In this document: positions 36,101-46,555 of the stretch, in pieces
Position numbering within the stretch: the stretch's first letter is position 1
Layout of the letters: every line of letters starts with the position of its first letter
From: Rhabdophis nuchalis
Lineage: Eukaryota; Chordata; Lepidosauria; Squamata; Natricidae
Reading direction: 5' to 3'
Length of the DNA: 64,000 nt
Assembly: GCA_039707465.1 (NCBI GenBank)
Contig: CM077643.1
Coordinates: 381,161,919 to 381,225,918, forward strand
Made by a program: the position numbers and the translations under genes
The notes under the pieces: generated by a model
Databases searched by the model: none
The model's input: only the letters and a program-made list of their open reading frames with translations
What the model was told of the DNA's origin: nothing

Positions 36101-39100
36101 TGAACCATATAAATATTCCTACAGTACACCAGCCTAGCTTCTTTGCATTTACTTTTTTGAAGCCTCTATGTTCATATTATGCTTGTCAGTTTTTAAGCCA
36201 TCAAAGGTGTTGTGTTTAGACACGGATCATTACTACTGCAGAATCCTGAGCTGCTTCTGATTGGGTAGCCACAGGCATAACTTGTCAAGTTGGTTTCAGT
36301 TTCAGAATCACCCTTGAAGAATAAATGCAACTATGTGAGTTCACCATCTTCCTCAGGAAGCAATGGCAAGCGCAAGCGGAAGATTCAGCTACTTTCAGCT
36401 CATCATGGAGATAATTTTGCCTTGGTATGTCTCTTCGGTGACTTCTTTCTTTCCCTCCTCCTTTTTTCCAGGAATAAGAAATGTTGTGCACATAGTTGAG
36501 TTGACGTACGGAAGACACCATATGGCAGGTGATAAAGTATCCAGCCAAGAAGACAAGATAGTTAGATTGAGTAGGATGGGTGCTGCTAAAGCTTTTGACT
36601 TTAGTCAAACACGCCACATGCCTTGATGCCTGAGAAAAAAGTGGGAAGCACTAAAGCCATGTAATCTTTAGGTTTATTTATACATTCCCAGAGCTAAAGG
36701 AAGAACACCTCTGTCTTTTGTTTGGTGCTATTTATGAAAGTGCTGTTTTGCGCCTTCAGAACAAATGCTTAAGATCTTGTTTTCTTGGCAGCCTCCACCA
36801 CCTCAGCTGGGCTATACAGTCACCCCAGAAGACTTGGATGCAGAAAAGAAAGCAACACTACAGTGGTTCAACAAAGTCTTAGAAGAAAACACTGGTAGGT
36901 GTTCTCTTTGTCTGCTCCAGGTTGCCCTTTGGGAGTCTGCCCACCCAAATAAGAGATTAAATAGGGGGCACGGTGGCTCAGCGGTTAAAGACACCGAGCT
37001 TGTCAGCTGACAACCTGGGTTCAGAGACCCATCAAAGACCCATCAAAGTGAACTCCTGTTACTTGCCCCAGCTTCTGCCCATCCAGCAGTTTGAAAGCAT
37101 GCAAATCCCAAGTAGATTAATAGGTGCCACTTTGGTGGGAAGGTAACAGGGTTCAGTGCATCTTTGGCATATAGCCATGCTGGCCACATGACCACGGAAT
37201 TTGTCTTTGGACAACTCTGGCTCCCTCGTCCAAGAAACACAGGTGAGCACCGTGCCCTAGAATCAGTCACGACCGATCGGGAAATCTTTACCTTTCAACA
37301 AAAAGTGGGTAATGATAGTGACACTCTTTCTGTGCAGGTCTCAAAATGTTCTTCGTTGCTTGTTTTGTTGGTTCTTGCTAGTCACAGATTCATTGGTTGG
37401 CTTTAATGTCAGCAGATGCTAGATAATGGATTCTAGTGACTTTGAAATTGCCAGAAAGTTCTGATGGTTTTCCCAACAGATTCCACCCCAAACCCACCCG
37501 TGGAGACCACCTCTTCATCCCAAACTCTGAACTTTCCACTGATCTCCACCAAACCGACACCTGTGTCGTTGCCCGTCTCTACCGTTGCAACCAATCCCCT
37601 TCTGGAGAGTTTGAAGAACATGCAAGAAGGGAAGAGCTCTTCAGCACAAGCAGGTGAGCAGTTTCAGAGGGAAAGGGGCATCCGTTGCCTGCCTTTGGAG
37701 AACATCTGAGTCCGACAAAAGGCCTGCGCTCTGAAACCTGTGGGTCTGAAGCTGTTCTTCAGTATTTGGCAGCTTCCTATAGAATTGGATGTTGATGAAT
37801 GAATGCAAGAGGATGAGGACTAAGAGTCCTGTAAATAATCTAGGCCTAATCTGATGACTCTAGAGAGGGATAGGATTAGAGTTTTACAATACAATACAAT
37901 AGCAGAGTTGGAAGGGACCTTGGAGGTCATCTAGTCCAAACCCCTGCCTAGGCAGGAAGCCCTATACCATTTCAGACAAATGACTATCCAACATCCTCTT
38001 AAAGACTTCCAGTGTTGGGACATTCACAAATTCTGGAGGCAAGCTGTTCCACTGATTAATTGTTCTGTCAGGAAATTTCTCCTCAGTTCTAAGTTGCTTC
38101 TCTCCTTGATTAGTTTCCACCCATTGATTAATGTTTGATTAATGTTCATTAAAATATGGGTGGTTCCATTAAAAAGTTTATTCTGAACAAGTGCCAGAAT
38201 ACAGAATCTTGCTTCCTTCTCCTCCTTTACAAAGAGCCAGAAGCAGGTTGAACTTCATAGCCTTAAAGTGTAGCTTAATAAATAAAAAAATAGATGGTCC
38301 CACAAATTCATGAATTCCTTGTGTTTATAATGCAGGAACTGTTCGGTTAACATGCTTAACTGACAGGGCTGTTCCTTTCTCCTCTTTAGCCAAAGTGGAA
38401 AGGCAGTTTAAGCTGGCAAGTATGCATTTTTTCCATACAGAAAAAGTGTCATTCCTCATCTTCTTCATAAGGAAAAATGGTCTCTCTCTTTTAAAATATT
38501 TTTTCCAGTTATTAAGAGAAAAGGACTAGAGATCTTCTCGCCCACCAAAGTTTCTGGAGACCAGAAGGCAGTTCTCTCCCTGAACTCAGTTCTCTACTCA
38601 GATGTTAGAGATACTGTTGAAGACCTCAGGCCTGGCAAATTGCCAGCTTTGAAGCAGTGGTTTCTAGTTTTGAGACGGTCCCTCCTCCAGGGACCTATTC
38701 AGTCCATTCATTGGTTTTCGTTTAAATGCCTGGAGTATATTCTTTTTGGGAGACATTTAGAGCAGGGGTCTCCAACCTTTGCAACTTTAAGTCTGAAGGA
38801 CTTCAGCTCCCAGACTTCTCCAGCCAGCTTTGCTGGCTGGAGAAGTCTGGGAGCTGAAGTCCTTCAGACTTAAAGTTGCAAAGGTTGGAGACCCCTGATT
38901 TAGAGCAATGAGGGGTCCTTAGTGCTCTTTGATCTTGGTTGTTTTCTTGTAGACCAGTGTTTCTCAACCTTGGCAACTTTAAGTCCTGTGGACTTCAATT
39001 CCCAGAATCCCCCAGCCAGCTGTGCCAAACTAGGTAACACCATGACGCCACCTAGTAATGGAACATCTGCAAGAAAACCAACTCAGAGAGCCTCTCATTT

Positions 39101-42100
39101 CAACCCTGAGCTACAAATAATCTCCTTTATTGGTACATTTAGAGTAATTTGGAAAATCCTTAATGTTTTTAATGTTCAGTTTTATAGAATTTTAATCAGC
39201 TTTTTATCTATTTCTTTCTGCTTATTATCTGAAGAATTTCTACTGAGATATAAGCCTGCTAAGCTAGAGTTCCTGAATGCCAAATAGCTGACTTACATAC
39301 CATTTTCTAGACATTAACAGACAAAATGGCCTATGTCCGACAAGAGAGGATAAGATGGATGGTGAAATGTTTATCATGCAACCTAAAGAAATGTTCTCCA
39401 CACTCCATCCACGCTGGACAATAAATCCGGAATATTTTTTGCATTTTTGATATATCCAGAGATTTAATTATTTAATTCGAGAAATTTAATTCTTGAGTAT
39501 CTCCCCTTCTTGTAGTGACAGATTAGATTGTTTAAGAGGGTTAAAGTGTGGGAATATATTGCCCTTTTTCTCTTGTCTATAAAAAAGCGAGACAAATTCT
39601 GTTCTGCAATAAATACAGAAAAGGAGGAGGGAAATTAACATTTATGAAGGTCTCAGAAATCCATCACAGCAGTGGTGTCCAAAATGTCTGTCTGCCTTAC
39701 ACAGAGTTTATTTGGCTTTTATACAGTTTTAACAAGCAAAGCAAGAGCATAGGTAGCAACAGCATCTTATTGGTACATTCTCCTTGTCAATCTCTAAGAC
39801 CATCCTAGCCAAGGTTGAGGCTTCACATATCCAGGGGTTCCTGGTACTACCTGATTCTGATAAACAGTTGAGGTAATTGGTCACTGAGCTCATGGCAGTT
39901 TGCTGCGCATGTCTTTACATAACCTTTCCTCTATTCCTACATTCCAGATTGTCTGGTGTAAATAAATACGTTTTCTTAATGGTTTACTGCGGAACAGTTT
40001 CTTCTAATTATACTAATGTAGTGCTTTCTCCTTTTTCCCTTCTCCTCCCTCCAGCCAAGACAGTTCCAGGGACTACAGGGAGCCCTCAGTTGCCAGCTTT
40101 CTCTGCTTCACTGGATTTGAGCTCCTCTGCGACAATGACATCCCCTAAGCCCCTGGCTCCCAACGTGCCTGTTTCCCTCTCCACTGCTCCTCCTCCTCCT
40201 GCAGGCACTTCCCTGCCCACCAGTAGCGCAGGCAGTTTGGTGACAGCTGCTTCTGAGCCAGGCCACACTGCAGCCAGGCCCTCATCTGCTCCAAAGCCCA
40301 GCATCCTCTTTGGGATCCTCACCAGTCCTCCAGCCGACAAGTCCCAAGCTGCAGCCACACCATTGTCTTCTGCGCCCTGCACGGTGCCTGTTTTCAAGCC
40401 AGTGTTTGGCAGCCCAGCAAAAAGTGAGAACTTTAGCTTCTCCACAAGTGGCACCACCGTGGTTTCTGCCACCGCGCAACCTGTGCCTTCTTTGGCACCT
40501 CCTGTTGCTCCCAGCGGCATATTCAAACCCATCTTTGGATCACTGTCCACCCCAGCGACTGCTGTCCTGCCTGCAACCACCTCATCGTCTCCCTTCACAT
40601 TCAGCCAGGCCCCTCAGCCGGCAGCATCGTCTGGCCTTCCCGCCATCAACGCCTCGAGCAGTTTAGGTCTCCCCGTTCCCCCAGACGCCACCGTTGCCAC
40701 CTCGGTCTCACCCCCTGGAACAGCCAGTGTGACATTTGTCTCCATGAGTAAACCTGTGTTCAGTTTCGGGCCGGGCATCCCATCCTCTGCCACTGCCCCC
40801 AACAACAGCAACAGCAGCAATAGCACTCCTGCCACTGTTGTCTCCACGCTGGCATCCCAGCCCTTGCTCTTTGGGGCTGCACCCAATGCCAGCACAGCTG
40901 CCATGCCCCTTTTCCAGTTTGGCAAACAAGCTGCTCCCACAGGCACCGCTGTCAATCTCTTGGCGCCCTCCAGCACCGCTAACTCAGCTCCCACTGTTAC
41001 CGCTGCCGCCGCCACCACAGCCAACACTGGCTTCAGCATTTTTAGCGGCGGCAGCAGCAGTTCCACGCAGGCTGCTTCAGCGCCATCGGCCACCACACAA
41101 GCTCCCCTGACGTTTGGCTCTTGCGCCTCTGCGTTCAGCAGTACCTTTGGGGCGGCCTCGAAGCCACCCCCTCCATACCCTGCAGTTACGAGCCAACTGG
41201 CTTTTGATTCGGGTGTCTCCGAGGGCCAGCAGGCAGCTCTCAAGCCTCCAGCAGCCGGGCCCCTGAACTTTGGGGCTCCTTTCGGCTTCAGTGGCTCAGT
41301 AGCCCAACCTGCAGCCCAGCCAGCCTTTGGCAGCTCTACGCAGACCCCTTTTGGAGGGGCTGGCCCCTTGGCCTCTTTTGGAGCCAAAAGTACTTCCCAG
41401 CCAGCCTTTGGCGTCGCCTCGTCCATCTTTTCTTTTGGGACAGCCACCACATCCAGCACTCAGACTACGAGCAGCAGCACAGGGAGCTCTGTGTTTGGAG
41501 GTTCAGCCCCGGCTCCGTTCACCTTTGGGGCATCGAATCCCCCGGGTGTTGCAGGCAGCGCTTTTGGCGTTGGCGCCAGTGCTCCAGGCGCAGGAGTGCC
41601 CACGGTCGGATTCAGTTTCGGCAGCGGGCAGAGCGGAGCTGCTGAGGGAGTGACGCCCTTTGGAACTTCCTTGGCACAAAACCCTCTGGGTGCCCAGAAC
41701 CAAAACTCTGCCTTTGCTTTCAGCATCCCAAGTACACCCGACAGCAAGCCAGCCTTCGGAGGTGAGCGTCCCCTTTGCTTGGCCTCTTCCTTGTTCAATA
41801 TTCCTACTTATTCTTCCGGTGGGGGGGGGGGGGAGAAGAGGGGTGTTTGCTGGTGTGTGTTTTTTTCCCCTCCTAGCTTTGCTATTGGGCTGTTTTGATT
41901 CCCGGGGCGTGATCAGGAAGTCCTAGCTTGATATATGAAGCCACCGAGAGTAGGTGAATTCGTGTTTCTGCTCAGGAAGACGCATGCGGAGATTTTTTGG
42001 CTCTGACCAGATTCTGTTTCCATTCTGTCTCCTAAATCCAAGTCTCATTTCCTTTGGCTCCGTTTGTTTCCCTGTGCTCAACTAGAACAAACATTGCTTC

Positions 42101-43620
42101 GGGTGTAAGGGATGGAGATGATGAGACTTGAGCCCAATTTAGGTGGCCATAGACTGGACCAAGTTGCATGTGAGGAAATGAAGGCAAGTCAGGCATTTCT
42201 GGGCCGATGACGCCTGTATCCTTGGCTGATTTCGGGAGGAAAGTACAATGGAAGGGAGGAAAGGGCTGATAAGACATCTTTGGTGTTCTTGTATTGGGAT
42301 AAAACAATAATCGTTTGTATAAAACAGTCAACCTGGTCCCTACCACCCACTAGTGGGCGTTCCAGCTTTCATGGTGGGCGGTAGGGGTTTTGTCCGATAC
42401 TGAAGCACTTTCCTTTTTTTAATTTAATTGACTTTCCCTACGGCCGATTCGCTCCCACAGAGAGGGACTTCTCCGGGTGCCGTCCACTAGACTTTGTCAG
42501 CGGGCGACGCCCAGGGGAAGGGCTCTCTCTGTGGCGGGCCCAGCCCTCTGGAACGACTTGCCCCCCCGACATTAGAACGACCATGGACCTCCGCTCCTTC
42601 CGTCTAAAATTAAAAACACATCTTTTCTGTCTGGCCGGCCTAGGATAGTCTCTCTGTCTATGGGGTATTATATTTAATTGGGAATGTTATTTTAGTTTAA
42701 CTTAGTTTTAATGGGGATTTTTAGGTTTAATTTGTTTTTAAATGTTTGTATATTTGCTGTTTTTTATTCTTCCTGTGCACCGCCCCGAGTCCCTATGGGG
42801 AGAGGGAGCGGTCTACAAGTATTAAATATTATTATTATTATTATTTATAAATCACCATTACTGTGCAACCGGTGGGCAGTTAGAAAATGTTACTACTAAC
42901 AGAGATACACAAGTGGGCGGTAGATATAAAAGGGTTGATTACCCCTGGTATAAAATATTCAGAGAAAGTGGTTCCTGCCATTCAAGTGTGCCTGACAGCG
43001 TCAGGCAGGGATTGGTGATCTTGTTTTCCATAATGTGACTTCGTTCTCTAATAAGACATTTTGCTTTGCTACTGTTTGGTGATTAGGAACTCCCACGCCT
43101 ACATTTGGACAAAGTACACCTACCCCAGGTGGTGGCACAGTAGGGAGCTGCAACCTTTCCTTTGGAACACCCCTCACCCCCACCTTTGGAGGAGGGACAC
43201 CTACTGCTTTTGGTAAGGATTTGGAAGCTGATGGGTTCTGTTACGAGTCTTTTATAGTAAAATCACCGCAGAACAATTTTTTTGTTTGTTTTGTGGATCT
43301 GGGGATGAGAGGATTTTAAACAACAGGCATTATTAATACAAGGAAGGATTAACACCGTATAGTTCTAAATCCAAAACATATTATAGATGTTGATGGCACG
43401 TTCTTCAAAAGAGATTAAAAACCACTCATGAGTAGCAAGTTACGCAACCCCACAAGTTGCCTGGCATGCCTTCTGTGCCCAAACAGCCTCTGTGAAAAGG
43501 CTGACCTTTTGCTTCTCTGTCCCTCCAGGGCCAGCAACAGGCACCTTCTCCATTGGGGCAGGATCCAAGACAACTCGCCAACGGCTGCAGGCCCGGAGGC
43601 AGCACGCTCGTAAAAAGTAA
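21847..43620 (+). CDS. POM121: Nuclear envelope pore membrane protein POM121, complete
   Basis: POM121 anchors the nuclear pore complex in the pore membrane and carries FG repeats for transport receptors. Seen: coding exons 21847-22283, 24522-24737, 25787-25954, 27037-27117, 31624-31798, 34323-34435, 35428-35498, 36300-36424, 36792-36894, 37480-37653, 40055-41761, 43087-43212 and 43529-43620, all phase-consistent, 3588 nt, 1195 residues (human about 1250). The N-terminus has a hydrophobic span at about residues 42-86. [42 protein letters not shown] and [13 protein letters not shown] segments match the family, as do the FG/FSFG repeats and the end [21 protein letters not shown] chose ATG 21847 because MSRGG leads directly into the basic and hydrophobic N-terminus. 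The frame is open upstream to 21562, so a longer N-terminus is not excluded. Confidence 0.95.
22325..22512 (+). repeat. Pure pyrimidine tract in POM121 intron 1
   Basis: About 190 bases of CTTT/CCTT/CCCTT repeats with hardly any purine on the plus strand, starting about 40 bases after the exon 1 donor. Confidence 0.9.
22520..24521. other. POM121 intron 1, nothing further recognised
   Basis: No repeat or exon I can name, apart from short AT-rich low-complexity parts and TA/CA runs near 23200. Confidence 0.5.
24522..37653 (+). CDS. POM121: POM121 exons 2-10: nuclear side, NLS and pore-anchoring region
   Basis: Nine exons, residues about 146-554. Clusters of basic residues that fit nuclear localisation signals occur at GQENKKRRHDSTG (junction of exons 25787-25954 and 27037-27117), PERPNKKAR (34323-34435) and [10 protein letters not shown] (36300-36424). 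The exon at 36792 encodes [20 protein letters not shown], a family signature. Introns here hold nearly all the large insertions in the gene, including the L1-type element at 29022-31064. Confidence 0.92.
25148..25500 (-). mobile_element. CR1 LINE 3' fragment
   Basis: Best CR1 copy here: AGAGTTGGAAGGGACCTTGG, CTTGCTCAAGCAGGAGACC, CTGTCAGGAAATTTCTCC and ATATTGGAAGACTGCTATC, in reverse orientation, in POM121 intron 2. Confidence 0.8.
25508..25625. mobile_element. Degenerate snapback MITE
   Basis: TTTAAGACTTGTGGACTTCA and the inverted GTCTTAAAGTTGCCAACTTT show the same hairpin family as 38763-38897, shortened and rearranged. Confidence 0.5.
25955..27036. other. POM121 intron 3, nothing recognised
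   Basis: AT-rich intron with no named repeat. Confidence 0.55.
29022..31064 (-). mobile_element. ORF1-only L1-type (HAL1-like) retroelement with target-site duplication
   Basis: The 18-base GGTTTGATGTTTAATCTT occurs exactly at 29022-29039 and 31047-31064. Between them, read on the minus strand: a GC-rich leader (31046-30176), an ORF1-type frame from ATG 30175 in a strong CACCATGG context, then about 280 bases of 3' UTR ending CCAATAAAAAATTATTG and an A tail next to the left duplication. No endonuclease or reverse transcriptase sequence is present between ORF1 and the tail. It is inserted in the 3' region of an older L2-like LINE in POM121 intron 4. Confidence 0.85.
29320..30175 (-). pseudogene. 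L1 ORF1p-like RNA-binding protein gene, broken
   Basis: Resembles the L1 ORF1 protein, a trimeric nucleic-acid chaperone. The first 177 codons hold a coiled-coil region ([20 protein letters not shown] onward) and an RRM-like block ([20 protein letters not shown]), followed by [20 protein letters not shown] and an in-frame TAG at 29642-29644. The same frame continues with a C-terminal-domain-like stretch ([20 protein letters not shown], then [20 protein letters not shown]). A homopolymer (C-run at about 29399-29408 on the plus strand) seems to shift the frame before a basic end, [11 protein letters not shown]. Total length about 280 codons, near the family size. Confidence 0.8.
31965..32423 (-). 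mobile_element. L2-like LINE 3' end
   Basis: (TAA)n tail at left, GTTAACCGCACCCTCTCC-like reversed stem, then the reverse complement of the [10 protein letters not shown] block (GGGGAAGGTCGTTCCAGAGG). Lies in POM121 intron 5, within 170 bases of the exon ending at 31798. Confidence 0.8.
33145..33480 (-). mobile_element. L2-like LINE 3' end with (ATTT)n tail
   Basis: A run of about 12 ATTT units at 33150-33200, then TATACCGCCCTTCTCCCTC and GGGTAGGTCATTCCAGAGGG in reverse orientation. Confidence 0.75.
33493..33855. mobile_element. hAT-like MITE with exact 8-bp duplication
   Basis: 363 bp starting CAGTGATGGCTAACCTTTTT and ending GGTTCGCCATCACTG. The flanks GGATAGGG at 33485-33492 and 33856-33863 are identical. 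Related copies lie at 50556-50837 and 61013-61373. Confidence 0.85.
34680..34797 (-). mobile_element. tRNA-derived SINE fragment
   Basis: GTGAGTGACTGGCCCAAGG and GATGCTTTAACCACTGCATC match the reverse SINE type at 7185 and 11775. Confidence 0.5.
35878..36030 (-). mobile_element. CR1 fragment fused to a tRNA-like sequence
   Basis: AGAGTTGGAAGGGACTTTGC and TCTAGTCCAACCCCCTGCCC are CR1-like. The sequence then switches to TTGAACTCACAACCTCCTG and CACCTCTAGGCCACAGCAG, which looks like a reversed tRNA head. It may be a CR1-tailed SINE. Confidence 0.55.
36964..37297 (+). mobile_element. tRNA-derived SINE
   Basis: GGCACGGTGGCTCAGCGGTT (box A-like), then GTTACTTGCCCCAGCTTCTG, GGTGCCACTTTGGTGGGAAG and CCACATGACCACGGAA. 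Same family as 48415-48734, in POM121 intron 9. Confidence 0.75.
37885..38132 (-). mobile_element. CR1 LINE 3' fragment
   Basis: AGAGTTGGAAGGGACCTTGG, CAGACAAATGACTATCCAAC and GCTGTTCCACTGATTAATTG, in reverse orientation. Confidence 0.78.
38763..38897. mobile_element. Near-perfect snapback hAT-like MITE with exact 8-bp duplication
   Basis: 135 bp beginning CAGGGGTCTCCAACCTTTGC and ending with its inverse; the two halves pair almost completely around GCCAGCTTTGCTGGC. ATTTAGAG flanks both sides (38755-38762 and 38898-38905). Confidence 0.88.
38951..39022 (+). mobile_element. Half of a snapback MITE
   Basis: CAGTGTTTCTCAACCTTGGC and GTGGACTTCAATTCCCAGAA match the left arm only; the right arm is missing. 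Confidence 0.6.
39023..40054. other. POM121 intron 10, unassigned
   Basis: About 1 kb before the FG exon. Some of it reads like old repeat, but I cannot name a family. Confidence 0.4.
40055..41761 (+). CDS. POM121: POM121 large FG-repeat exon
   Basis: A single 1707-nt exon (569 codons) encoding Ser/Thr/Pro/Ala-rich, disordered sequence with spaced FG, FSFG, PAFG and KPVFG motifs, for example [19 protein letters not shown] and [18 protein letters not shown]. These bind nuclear transport receptors in the family. GC-rich coding bias opens long frames on the opposite strand, which are shadows. The upstream intron is phase 1 at a CCTCCAG acceptor. Confidence 0.94.
41762..42434. other. POM121 intron 11, nothing recognised
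   Basis: Includes a G-homopolymer at 41820-41832; no exon or named repeat seen before the LINE at 42435. Confidence 0.5.
42435..42850 (+). mobile_element. L2-like LINE 3' end
   Basis: CGGCCGATTCGCTCCCACAG, then the LWN-block nucleotide signature CTGGAACGACTTGCC, the stem CACCGCCCCGAGTCCCTATG and an (ATT)n tail. Confidence 0.8.
43087..43620 (+). CDS. POM121: POM121 last two coding exons
   Basis: Exon 43087-43212 encodes a Thr/Pro/Gly-rich FG segment ([16 protein letters not shown]). Exon 43529-43620 encodes [14 protein letters not shown] followed by a very basic tail, [14 protein letters not shown] and TAA, almost identical to the mammalian C-terminus. Confidence 0.95.
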
Positions 43621-45915
43621 CCGGGAGCAGCTTCCTGTCTGGACTTCAAACTCCCAGTTGATCTGCTGACAGATCCTCCTCCTACCGTACTACCCAAGGA
43701 AGACTTCTTCAGCTGGACTGTCCTGGGAGTCTCTTTTCTATAACAACCCCAGGAAGCTATTCTGGATCAAAGAGTGATTTTTACCCCTTCAAACGGGATA
43801 GGAGAAACTTAAGCCCTTTTTACTTGAACAGTCGATGGCTGAGTCTGGATGAAAAATTTGTACATATCCTCTCTTTTCCCTTCTCCCTGTGGACCTGTCC
43901 CATTAACCTTCCCTTCTTTTCTCTGCTCTTAACTTCATTCCTTTTTGGCTGCTTAGCGAAGGGAGGTAGGGTGTCTGGGGGGGAAAGTATTTGGCTTGCA
44001 GCCCTATAAACATTTCTGATTGAAACCAACTCTTAGCTCCCATCCTTGGTTTCTTCTGTCTTTGGAAGCCTTTTCCGGAGAATCTTCAGGGCTTCCTTGA
44101 TCGAAGTTCACATCAAAACACGGTTCCCAGTAAGACATACACCCCACACCCTCTCTGTCCCATCGGAATAGCCACCCTGTCTTGCCAAAGCTTTTTGGCT
44201 TCGTGTGGTCTTCGCTCCGAGTTGGGACGTTTGATCATCCCTAACAGCAGAGGTGCGGTTGGATAGCAACATGAAATGGGAGAAACGTCTTGGTCTCAGA
44301 GGTCCAGGGGGAAATCTCCCTCCCTGGTCTGCTTCTTGGTGAGGACGACCGTGCCATTCGCCCCCCTAGAGCTTTTCATTTAGGCAGCCTTTCCTTTCCC
44401 TCCGCCCTCCTCTCTCCTCCCCTTCAAATGTCTGTGTTTTGCTCACAGTATGTTTGTGTTCTTTTTTTATTGCTCTGTGAATTGAGTTTGGAGGAAGAAA
44501 TGAATTGTATGTGTGGCGGCATGTTGGTAATGCCGGACTTGTTGTAAACATTTTTCAGGGTACCTGTCTCCAACGGAGACGACCCCTGCCTAATTGGGTG
44601 TGGACAGTCACTGCATGGCTACGTGGGCCGGATGAAGTGCGAAGGCTTCAACTTTGGAAGGCTGGAAGGGCCATCCTGGGTGGGGACCCCCAAGGCCTTC
44701 CGAGGAAGACCTGCCTCCCTGATAGGTTTGGTGGCTCCAGGACCTTGTGAAAAGTTCTCGTTCTGTGCTGAGCCTTGGAGCAGGGAGGGAAAAACGTTTC
44801 TAAGGTGGAAGAGTAGAATCATAAGCCCTGCGGGGCTCTGGCTGAAATCTGGTTTTCTTGTTTTCCAACTTAAAAAAGCGCTCGAGTCACAGCAGTCGGC
44901 CATTGCGGGTAGACAAAGCAGCTCGGCAACAACAACAACAACAACAAAAAGCGGTTCTCCTCAGCCAGTTTTGTTCTTGGGAAGTCAGGCCAGCTGCCAG
45001 TGGTGTGAATGTGTGCGTGAGCCTGCCTAATTCTAAATTTAAAAAAAAAAATATTTAAACATTTTTTAACAAAGTGAAACTTTATTTTTATATTTAAGCT
45101 AAATTGCCTTTAAATTCCTTCAAGCTTGGTTCATAGAGGTGTGAAAGTACAAAGTTGTTCATTAGCAATTTGCCTGTGTGCTGTTAGGAGACAACAGGGC
45201 TTATAGAGAAGGTGGGGGGGGGGGAACATCTGCTTTCTTGCCACCGCCCCCTTCGGGCTTCACAGGTCAGTGTTTCATGTGTTTGTTGAATAATGTGAGT
45301 GTGGCTCCGTCTGTTCCATAACGCTTGAGAGCTCTTGCACGTTTCAGTGGGGCTGGGAAAGTGAATCTGGTATCGGTGCTTGTCATTTGGAAGGGAAGGC
45401 AGCTGATGTGTGGCTTGCAAAAGAGCGGCCACTTCAGTGATTGCTTGGGACAGAGACTAACTTTGTTGGGGGGGGGAAAGGGCCATCTTCAAGAATCCCA
45501 TCTAATACGTAATGTATTAGTTAATATTGACTGGTTAACTAATATTCTTAATAACGGCTCATATTTCATCTCTCCACCTATGGCAGTGGAAGGGGTGGGC
45601 GGTTAGTCCTCTGCCGGCAACATGGGGAGGGGTTTGCTTAGGGCCCCGAGTCTGCAATGAACCAGTCATTTCTCCAGCTGGGAAGCAGCTGCTCCCCCCC
45701 CCCCCCCCATCCCTATAAAGGTAGAGCACCTTTTGTTACCGAGATCTTGCTGTGTGTGAATGAAATGAAGTACGTAAAAATAAAAAGAATGGGCTGGCTT
45801 TTTTAAAAAGTTGCAATGGAGACTTGGATCATTCCTGTCAAGGGTTTTAGTGTGACTGTGCAATTTCTTTTCCTTGCTTATGTTGATTTAAAATAAAATT
45901 GCTTGAGCCAGAATG
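43621..45915 (+). other. POM121: POM121 3' UTR
   Basis: About 2.3 kb after the stop codon with no host exon or nameable transposon, including an (AAC)n run near 44930 and a C-run near 45696. Ends with AATAAA at 45892-45897, just before the L2-like insertion at 45985. Confidence 0.7.
45892..45897 (+). terminator. POM121: Likely POM121 poly(A) signal
   Basis: Canonical AATAAA in TTTAAAATAAAATTGC, about 2.27 kb after the stop. An earlier weaker A-rich run near 45777 is an alternative. Confidence 0.6.
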
Positions 45916-45984
45916 TTTTTTACTCTGGTTTTTTTTTGGCCAATAGCCTCCTGGAGTGGCTTGACAGATCAATAAAAGATGCTA

Positions 45985-46555
45985 GTCTCTGTTCCCGTCG
46001 TTTTCACTTTCCTTTCACACCCAGTTCCTTACGATTCAGGGTGCGATTCAAGGTGTTGGTTACTATCTTTAAAGCGCTCCATGACTTAGGACCTGGGTAC
46101 TTACGAGACCGCCTTCTGCCACCGAGAGCCTCCCACCAGCCAGTACACTCCCATAGAGAGGGTCTCCTCATGGTGTCGTCGACTAGACAATGTCGCCTGG
46201 CGACACCCAGGGGGATAACCTTCTCCGTGGGAGCACCTATCCTCTGGAACAAATTGCCCCCAGAATTAAGAACTATCCCTGACTTACGCACCTTCCGCCG
46301 TGTTTGCAAAACCTTTTTTTCCCAACAAGACGGGCTGGCATAAAAATGAATTTTTAAATGTGAATTTTTATTAATGAATTTTATTAATTTTAATCGAGGT
46401 TTGTTTGTTTTTTTAATTTTAAGAGAGGCCAAATTGTTCAATATGCTTTTAAAACTTTTATTTATCTGTTTTACTTTTTACACCGCCCTGAGTCCTTCGG
46501 GAGTAGGGAGGTATAAAAAAACTAATAAACCTAAACCTAAACCTTACAAACATTG
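45985..46555 (+). mobile_element. L2-like LINE 3' end
   Basis: An open frame of about 110 codons ends at 46343: [52 protein letters not shown]. The 3' stem ACACCGCCCTGAGTCCTTCG lies near 46480. Inserted just past the POM121 poly(A) site. Confidence 0.82.

Noticed and set aside
40086..41459. Long minus-strand open frames (170 and 281 codons) opposite the POM121 FG exon
   Set aside because: Shadows of GC-biased plus-strand coding sequence; the plus frame has the family protein and splice phases.
46530..46548. Telomere-like CCTAAA repeats
   Set aside because: Only three short units at the end of an L2-like LINE tail.
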